From: Setophaga petechia
Lineage: Eukaryota; Chordata; Aves; Passeriformes; Parulidae
Reading direction: 5' to 3'
Assembly (NCBI GenBank): GCA_024362935.1
Contig: JANCRA010000060.1
Span: 2,639,501 to 2,703,500, forward strand
Length of the DNA: 64,000 nt
In this document: in pieces, positions 58,000-64,000 of the stretch
How positions within the stretch are numbered: the first letter of the stretch is position 1
Layout of the letters: each line of letters starts with the position of its first letter
Made by a program: the position numbers and the translations under genes
The notes under the pieces: model-generated
The model's database searches: none
What the model was told of the DNA's origin: nothing
The model's input: only the letters and a program-made list of their open reading frames with translations

Positions 58000-59790
58000 C
58001 AAACAGGGAGGTCCCCGGTGAACATCAAGGCAGACACCTGGGGAAGTGCAGAGGATAGGGATAACTCTGGGAGGAGAAGCTGTTCTGTGTCTCTGATGAT
58101 GCTGCCAGCCCCCTGAAGGAGCGGCCAAGACAAGTGCTGGAAGCAGCCGTGTCCTGCTCTTTTCTGCTGTCAGATGCACACGGGACAGACTTGTTGCCCA
58201 CAGGTCCGCCAGACTTGATCCAGGAACAATGGAAGCCCATGCATTGGTGGAAGGGAATGGGCTCCAGCAAGAGCAAAGCAGGATCTTCCAGCAGCAAAGC
58301 CTGAGCTTGTGAAGCGAGCCATGTCCTCAGCAGACACCAAAGTGCTTCCCTCCAGCCCTGAATGGCGGCCACAAGTGCCTGCCTTTCTTCAGCGCCTGCT
58401 GCTGCTTCTTTGGTTCCAAGCCAGTCCAGGATTTAGGTTGGAAGCTCATGCACGTGTTTTTTAAGGCGCTTGCACGGAGGAGAGGGACGGCAGGTGCAGC
58501 GCAGGGGCTCGTGCTGCCTCTCACGATGGCATCAATGCCGCTGCCTTGGGACGCCTGCCAGTGGAAGGCGAGTCTGCCCTCGAGCACGGTCACTGTGGTC
58601 AGTCAGGGGCACAGGCTGCAGCTGCAGCTGCCAAGCATTGCTGTGAGGCTGGCAAGCCAAGAGAAAGCCATAGTGGCCGAGTGTGCTGAAGCCTTTTGCT
58701 AAATCACACGCAATAGTGCCCACAGTATGGCCCCTTTGGAATGGTGCCTGGTGCAGACGCCTCCTGGAGCAGGTGCCGGCGTTCGGGGTGCTGCTGTTCT
58801 TGTGCACGCTCTGGTGCTGCTTCTGTGGCGTCCAGAGCCGCTTTGGCAGCAGCGACTCAGCAGCCCTGCTCGAGGAGACATCGCCGCCCTGGCCACGGAG
58901 GCAGAAGCTCTGCGGGCCCAGAGCTCTGTGTCAGGAGGGCCTCATCCTCAGCCCCATAGCCTGGGCAGCCGCGGGGACCCGGGCTGGCCGGCAGCCCTGC
59001 TGTGCCCACTGCCCTGGCGGCACCCAGTGACCGTGCCCCGGCAGGGGCCCCTTGCCCTCCTTGTCCCCAGCCAGCCCAGTCTGGGCACCTCGGGCGGGTC
59101 CCCACCCTCCTGCTGAGGCCCAGCCTCCAGGGCTTCTGCCCCAGGCGTGGGAGCCTCTCTGGGCAAGCACCAGAGCAGCCGGCTGTCAGGAACAAGGCTG
59201 ACACCCCATTCCTCAGGGCTTCCCACCAGCCCGGCCCCTCAGGGGCCTCCTGTCCCCTTGGAGCCTCCTGCCACCCACTCCCTCCCACACGGCCCTCGTG
59301 TCTTCCCAGCGCCTTGTCCCGTCAGGGCCTCTGCAGCACCTCATCCCTTTATGGCCTCCCACCGCCCCGTCGTCCCCTCGGGGTCTCCCCCAGCTCGGCC
59401 AAGCTGCCCGGCAGCAGCGCAGCCCCGAGGGAGCTCCAGAGGAGCCGCATCGAGAGGCACCTCAGAGGCCTCAGCAATGCAGCCAGCAGCACACGGGCTG
59501 GAGGACACAGATGGCCCTTCCTGGCTGGCCAGGAGGCCTTGTGGCCATCTCCAGGCACCAGGCCGGCAGGGATCCCTGCAGCTCCAGCCCCTGCCCAGCC
59601 GCTCTGTCACCAGCACAAAGGCTTCAGCAGAACCAACAAAGGCCCAGGGGCTTCTGGCCATTTTCCCTTCCCCACTGCACGCCTGGGCAGCTCGCATGGC
59701 ACAAGGACCCGTTTTCCCCTCTTCCCCCCTGCCATGCAGACACTGGGCACCAAAGAGAGCTCCTGGGAGCCTGGGTATTAGAACACATTC
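58000..59790. other. GC-rich region downstream of the MROH-like gene
   Basis: GC-rich and stop-poor in several frames. A segment at about 58906-59000 resembles the MROH-like intron at 63675-63790 (see findings). A plus-strand frame at 58683-59030 contains a hydrophobic stretch VPAFGVLLFLCTLWCCFC that could be a membrane segment, but I recognise no family and cannot tie it to splice sites. The part from 59100 to 59780 is proline-rich in all plus frames, a composition effect. Confidence 0.4.
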
Positions 59791-59839
59791 TATATTTATA
59801 TTCTAAAGAACAACGAAAAAGAAAGAATAAAACAATCTT

Positions 59840-59867
59840 AAAGAAAAGAAAAGAAAAGAAAAGAAAA
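59840..59867. repeat. (AAAAG)n microsatellite
   Basis: About five aaaag units, 47 bp beyond the stop codon of the MROH-like gene in gene direction, hence probably within its 3'UTR or just after it. Confidence 0.95.
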
Positions 59868-59913
59868 CTTCCCCCCGGCTCAGAAGGCCCCAGCAGACAG
59901 CGAGCCTCTCAAA

Positions 59914-60113
59914 TCAGCTCTCCTCAGAGCTCCAGCAGCACAGCCAGCTGTGGCCCCAGAGACAAGGCCGATTCTTGCGGGCCCTGCGAAGCTGGTCTTG
60001 CAGCTTCTGCAAGACAGAGCCCGGAGCTCTCTCCACAGCCCGGAGGACAAAGGCTGTTTCGAGAGCCAGGCTTCTGGTGGCAGGGCTGATGCCGTCTGCC
60101 TTGTCTTCAAGGG
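59914..60113 (-). CDS. MROH-like terminal coding exon
   Basis: It encodes visible residues 444-509 with ATRSLALETAFVLRAVERAP and VLQKLQDQLRRARKNR, ending at TGA (59916-59914). The last 15 residues, rich in Trp and Cys, look unconserved. Acceptor tctcgcag. Confidence 0.85.
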
Positions 60114-63100
60114 CTGCGAGAGAGAGGAACAGAGCCACGGTCAGATCCCGGATCTTTGGGGAGCCGAGGAGACCGCCGAGGCAGGGCCATGCCAAGCCGG
60201 CTCTGGCCATGGCCAGGAGGGAGCAAGGGGATCAGCGCGAAGCTACCGGACACTATTGGCCCACGTGGGCCTGAAATGGGAGCGTGTGCTCTGGCCACGG
60301 CAGCCCTGCTGCGCACAGGGAGCAGAGCCCTGGGCAGCGGGGCAGGGATTGCGGCTGCCCCCGGCAGCCGGGGCTGGCAGCCCTCTGGCCTCACTCACCC
60401 TGACAGATGTGCTGGAGCTGGCGCTTGTGGCCCCTGAGGTGCCTCCCGGCCATCCCTGAGAAGACAGAGCCTGTCAGGGCGCCAGCGGCACAGCTCCCTG
60501 CCAGCCCAGCGGCGCTGCCAGCCCTGTGGGCACACGGCCTCCTGGCCCCGGCAGGGCTCGGGCCGGGCCTTTGCCGCACGCTGCCGCCCAAGGGCCCGGC
60601 TGCGAGAGGGCGGCAGCAGCGCCGAGGGCAGGCGGGGCTCCACGGCGCCGGGCACGGACGGCGCTGCCGGGGCAGCAGCCGGGGCCGGGGCCGAGCTGCG
60701 GCGGGCCGGGGAGGGGAAGGGCAGCCCAGGCTGGTGGCTCACCGATGAACCTGATGGCCGCCTGTCGCAGGGACTCCTGTGGGCTCTCCAGGTACTGCAG
60801 GGCGTGGCGCACGTGCTCGGCCGCTCGGCTCCTGTCCTCTGCCAGCTGGAAAGGGCGGCAGGAGGGTGCACTTGGTGCAGGCTCAGCCCCTTGGCCGGGC
60901 GCTCCGTGCGGCCAGCACTGGGCTCCCGTGCCCGCAGAGCCCTGCCAGGCGGGCGGCAGCCGCTGGCGCCGGGCTCTGACGGGGGCAGCGGCGCGGCTGC
61001 TGCCCGGGGAGCCGCGGTGCCGCCCCTCAGCCCGGCTGGGCCCGGGCTCCATCGGCACCCGCCCCGGGACAACAGGAGCCCGGAGCAGAGCCCGCGCGGC
61101 CCAGGGAAGGCAGCGGCGTGTGGGGCGCAGGCTGGCGGCCCCTGCTGCAGCACCGGGCAGGGGCGCAGCTGCCGGCCACACTCACTGAGCAGCGCGGCCA
61201 GGGGGCTTCTCCAGGCTGAGGCTGGGGCTTGCAGGCCGTCCTTACCAGGGCCTCGCCGAACCTCCAGGTCTGATCCAGCCGCAGCATGTGTTGGAGATCC
61301 TTCCTGCGCAGGAATGTGGCTGAACAATGCAGCGTTTCCCGGGAGGCCTGGAGAGCAGCAGAGACCCAGAAATGGCACCACAGCCCGGGGCACAGGAGCC
61401 GCACAGGTCCCTGTACCAAGGCCAGGAAGAGGCTGCAGCCCATGAGGCGCCAGAGCAGGAGGCAGCCGAGCCCCCTGCCAGGGGGCCAGGGGCAGCCGCT
61501 GAGTCCTCACCTCTGCCACGCGCTGGTTCTCATCATGGCAGTGGAAGGAGAGTGGGAGCAGGCTCTGGCGCACGTGTGACTTCAGGGCCTTTTTGTCTCC
61601 TTCCGGTAAAAAATAGAGCATCTCTCGGAAGATGAACATGGAGCACAACTGCACCTGGCTGTCATCCTGTATGAAAGAAAGGGAGACCTCGGCATCGGCT
61701 GCTTCACGCCCACCTGGGCACAGGCCTGAAAATGCACGGGGCACAAAGTTTGCAGGCAGCAGCCGGTGGCCGTGGCTGGGGGTGCAGAGCCTTACGTTGT
61801 CAAAGAGCGGCAGGAGCGCCCCAGCCAGCTGCAGGGCGAGTGGGCTGGCTATCGGGGTGCCATTGCACAGGAACAAACTGCTGAGGAGAACCATGGTCAT
61901 CCTAAGCATGTCGCTGTCATTTTCCTGCAGGAGCTCCACCAGCCTTTCGTGCAGGCTCCACATTCTTCCGGCCTGCGTGGAACACGAGTGTGTGAAACGC
62001 CATCCTGCTGCCACAGGGCCCAGAGGCCAAAGGGCTGTGCCAAAGCACTCGGGCAGCTGGAGCGGGAGGCAGGAGAGCTGGGAGCAGCTGCCTCAGTGCT
62101 GGAAGGGCAGCCAAGGCCAAGCGACTGCCTTGCCCAGCCCCACGCTGGCAGCATGGCTTCAGCCGCTGCCCGCTTCTCACCGAGACGCTGGTTCCGAGCA
62201 CCAGGAGGCCTCTGAGCGCCAAGCGACGCATCTCCGTGCACTCGCTCTGCAGGTTCTTGGACATGAGCTCCAGGACGCTGTCGCGGCATTCACTCAAGTC
62301 CAGGCAGTCCAGGATCTGAAGGGCACAAGGCCGGTGACGGGGGAGCCGCACGGGGCCGGGCCCAGGCAGCAGCACAGGGCGCGGGCACCGTCCCGGGCAG
62401 CTGCGGCCACGAGAGGGCAGAGAGCCGGGAGGCAGCTCAGCCAGGCAGCGCCGGCCTTCAGGCTCACCTCCACAAGGAAGGCCATGGCGGCCAAATCCCG
62501 GCATGGCATGTCTTTGCTGAGCAGCCCCAGCAGGTGGAATGCAATCACGGAACACAAGGCTTGGGATGCGCGGTGCATTTCTCTGATAGGAGGAAATAGA
62601 GAGCAAAACGCTGAGGCAGCAGGGGTAAACCTTTGCCAGGACTGACTGACAGAGGTCTGGCCTTTCTCCAGCACCCTACAAGGGGGAGCCGGGCCCTGTG
62701 GGAGGTGGCTGCTCTTGGGCACCACCTTTCCTCTCCTCTCCCAGCCTTTTGCAGTCTCTTTGGCTGTCCCTTGGTGACAAGGCCTTGTGGCCCAACACCA
62801 CAGGGACTCTGTGGGGCACCCCGGGCACATGGCACAAATGCCGGGGGCAGCTGGGGAGCAGGGGGTCTCACCTGGCCAGCACGCCCACAGCAAGGTGGTG
62901 GGTGTCTGCACAGAGCAGCGTGTCCCAGCCATGCTTGTCTTCCATTGCCAGCACCACATCGTCATAGTGCAGTCGGCAGAGCAGGGCCTTCAGGGTCTGC
63001 TCTGCAAAGCTGTGTGCAGAGCAAAGCCCAGGTCACGCTGGGAGCACTGGCACCTGCGCTGGGCACGTGGCAGGGGCAGGAGGACTGGCATGGAGCACCT

Positions 63101-64000
63101 GTTGGGGTCGGTGGCAAGGCCGTGTTGCTGCTGGCATCCCTTCCAGAAGGTATCGGCGGCCTCTGGCATATCCAAGGTGCTGAAGAGCACTTGGAAGAGC
63201 AGGTGCACAAAGAGGCGGGGGAAATGCACGGTCACCACATGTGGGACACAGGGCATCTGGAGGATCTTCCACATCACCACAGTTGCCTGCAGAGGACAGA
63301 GCAGCTCGAGCTCAGTGCCGAGGTGTCCGTGTTGCTGGGCCCGAGCGTGGAAGGGAGAGGCCAGCAGAGATACAGGAGGAGCACCGGGCCTGGTGGCTCT
63401 GAAGCTGCCCCTAGACCAGGTTTCAGCCCAGCAGGGACAGGCAGCGAGACACCGTGGTGGAGGGAGGCTGGAGAGCTGATGGAGAGGTGAGCTTGGGGTG
63501 AGCAAAGGCCCGTTGCAGAAACTCACAGCCAGGGCAAGGACAGCCGTGTGGTCCCCATCGGAGGTGCACGTGCTGTGCTCTGGCCAGCTGGCCAGCACGT
63601 CAAGGAGTATGAGCATGGCCGGCTCTGCAGTCCTGCACGAGCACATGATGGTCTTCCACATGGTGGCAGCAGCTCTGTGGGGTCAGAGCTCTGTCTCAGG
63701 GGGGTCTGGGACACAGCACTGTGGCCTGGGCCGCAGCGGGGCGCTGAGCTGGCTGCCAGCCCTGCCTCTGCCCCCAGTCCCTCAGCACGCAGGCAGCCCA
63801 GCCCTGTGGGGACCGGCCCCAGAGGAGCCGGGAGGGAGCACGGCAGCACGCTGGGGGCTGACATGCCAGGGCGGGCAAAGGGAGGAGCCACAGGGCCCTG
63901 GAATTCCCTGTGTGTCAGACTGCTGGGACAGGCTGTACAGGGTGATGGGCTGCTGAGGCCTGAGCCTTGTGGGCACGTGGGCCCCGTACCTGTCACATGA
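59914..64000 (-). CDS. MROH-like gene (maestro HEAT-like repeat family), 3' part, 12 exons
   Basis: MROH proteins are long arrays of HEAT-like helical repeats of mostly unknown function. Joined exons, minus strand: 63990-64000 (partial), 63527-63674, 63099-63286, 62872-63009, 62468-62582, 62181-62315, 61796-61972, 61511-61666, 61246-61347, 60743-60845, 60399-60455, 59914-60113. All have AG/GT borders and phases agree; 1530 nt give 509 residues and a TGA. Family hallmarks are helical segments such as SPQESLRQAAIRFIG, EMRRLALRGLLVLGTS and LQLAGALLPLFDN. Introns are short (89-400 nt) and the region is GC-rich. The intact frame argues for a functional copy. Which MROH member it is cannot be decided by eye; similar genes in birds are usually named MROH2B- or MROH7-like. 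The 5' exons lie right of the window. No clear AATAAA was seen after the stop. Confidence 0.87.
60399..60455 (-). CDS. MROH-like exon (57 nt)
   Basis: A small exon encoding visible residues 425-444 with MAGRHLRGHKRQLQHICQ. Acceptor cttctcag, donor gtgagt; it fits in phase between its neighbours. Confidence 0.88.
60743..60845 (-). CDS. MROH-like exon
   Basis: It encodes visible residues 391-425 with RAAEHVRHALQYLESPQESL then RQAAIRFIG, a strongly conserved MROH C-terminal motif. Acceptor ctttccag, donor gtgagc. Confidence 0.93.
61246..61347 (-). CDS. MROH-like exon
   Basis: It encodes visible residues 357-390 with ASRETLHCSATFLRRKDLQH. Phase 0 on both sides. Acceptor ctctccag, donor gtaagg. 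Confidence 0.9.
61511..61666 (-). CDS. MROH-like exon
   Basis: It encodes visible residues 305-356 with DDSQVQLCSMFIFREMLYFL and LLPLSFHCHDENQRVAE. Phase 0 on both sides. The intron separating it from the previous exon is 129 nt and stop-free in frame. Confidence 0.93.
61796..61972 (-). CDS. MROH-like exon
   Basis: It encodes visible residues 246-304 with MWSLHERLVELLQENDSDML and LQLAGALLPLFDN, the most recognisable MROH segment here. Phase 0 on both sides. Acceptor ccacgcag, donor gtaagg. Confidence 0.93.
62181..62315 (-). CDS. MROH-like exon
   Basis: It encodes visible residues 201-245 with LSECRDSVLELMSKNLQSEC and EMRRLALRGLLVLGTSVS. Phase 0 on both sides. Donor gtgaga. Confidence 0.92.
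62468..62582 (-). CDS. MROH-like exon
   Basis: It encodes visible residues 162-200 with AFHLLGLLSKDMPCRDLAAM and FLVE. Borders are cctatcag / gtgagc. Confidence 0.9.
62872..63009 (-). CDS. MROH-like exon
   Basis: It encodes visible residues 116-162 with FAEQTLKALLCRLHYDDVVL and DKHGWDTLLCADTHHLAVGV. Borders are cacacag / gtgaga. Confidence 0.9.
63099..63286 (-). CDS. MROH-like exon
   Basis: It encodes visible residues 54-116 with VVMWKILQMPCVPHVVTVHF and LFVHLLFQVLFSTLDMPEAA, typical MROH helices. Borders are cctctgcag / gtgctc, a weaker donor. Confidence 0.88.
63527..63674 (-). CDS. MROH-like exon
   Basis: It encodes visible residues 4-53, including AAATMWKTIMCSCRTAEPAM, a HEAT-like helix pair. 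Borders are ccccacag / gtgagt. Confidence 0.85.
63990..64000 (-). CDS. MROH-like exon (partial, cut by window edge)
   Basis: Eleven bases encoding S-C-D and the first two bases of Arg, with donor gtacgg. Accepted only because it joins the next exon in phase. Confidence 0.6.

Noticed and set aside
59002..60089. Plus-strand open frames of about 260 codons
   Set aside because: All three plus frames are long here because of high GC and few TA-containing stops. Composition is proline/serine-rich with no family resemblance, and the right part overlaps the MROH-like terminal exon.
60395..62014. Single 539-codon minus-strand gene
   Set aside because: It is two true MROH-like exons read through a stop-free intron, then running out of frame through later introns; splice sites and phases give the spliced model instead.
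61632..62645. Plus-strand open frame of 337 codons
   Set aside because: Antisense shadow of four MROH-like exons; no plausible protein features.

Overview
The window looks like nuclear DNA of a bird, most likely a songbird. The evidence is vertebrate split genes with GT-AG introns, several CR1-type LINE 3' ends with the avian terminal sequence, 5-bp-duplicating solo LTRs, a CpG-island promoter, and a compact GC-rich MROH (maestro HEAT-like repeat) gene of a kind I recall as multi-copy in songbird assemblies. Species is not determinable by eye.

Positions 1-46,050 (minus strand) hold the 5' half of ITCH, the NEDD4-family HECT E3 ubiquitin ligase. I placed 13 coding exons between 261 and 19325. 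Their 1545 nt join in phase into 515 codons running from the initiator Met through the C2 domain, the proline-rich SH3-binding segment, four WW domains and the start of the linker to the HECT domain. The HECT domain itself lies beyond the left edge. A non-coding first exon with a donor at 45982 sits in a CpG island at about 45,480-46,260. The 26.6-kb first intron contains two solo LTRs of one family, a 0.9-kb palindrome with arms of about 385 bp, an old CR1 copy and small tandem duplications, and no other gene that I can support.

Positions 46,260-58,000 are intergenic: CR1 fragments, an ERVK/alpharetrovirus-like LTR with possible internal sequence, simple repeats, and unremarkable AT-rich DNA.

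Positions 58,000-64,000 become GC-rich. From 59914 to the right edge lies the 3' part of an MROH-like gene on the minus strand: twelve exons, 1530 nt in phase, 509 residues plus stop, with introns of 89-400 nt. Its 5' part lies beyond position 64,000. Just downstream of it (58,900-59,000) is a stretch resembling one of its introns, which suggests a second, decayed or rearranged copy. ITCH and the MROH-like gene point the same way and there is no sign that they act together; the region reads as a conserved housekeeping gene next to a rapidly evolving gene family. I found no clearly new biological system. The most unusual objects are the intronic palindrome, the paired solo LTRs and the MROH neighbourhood.
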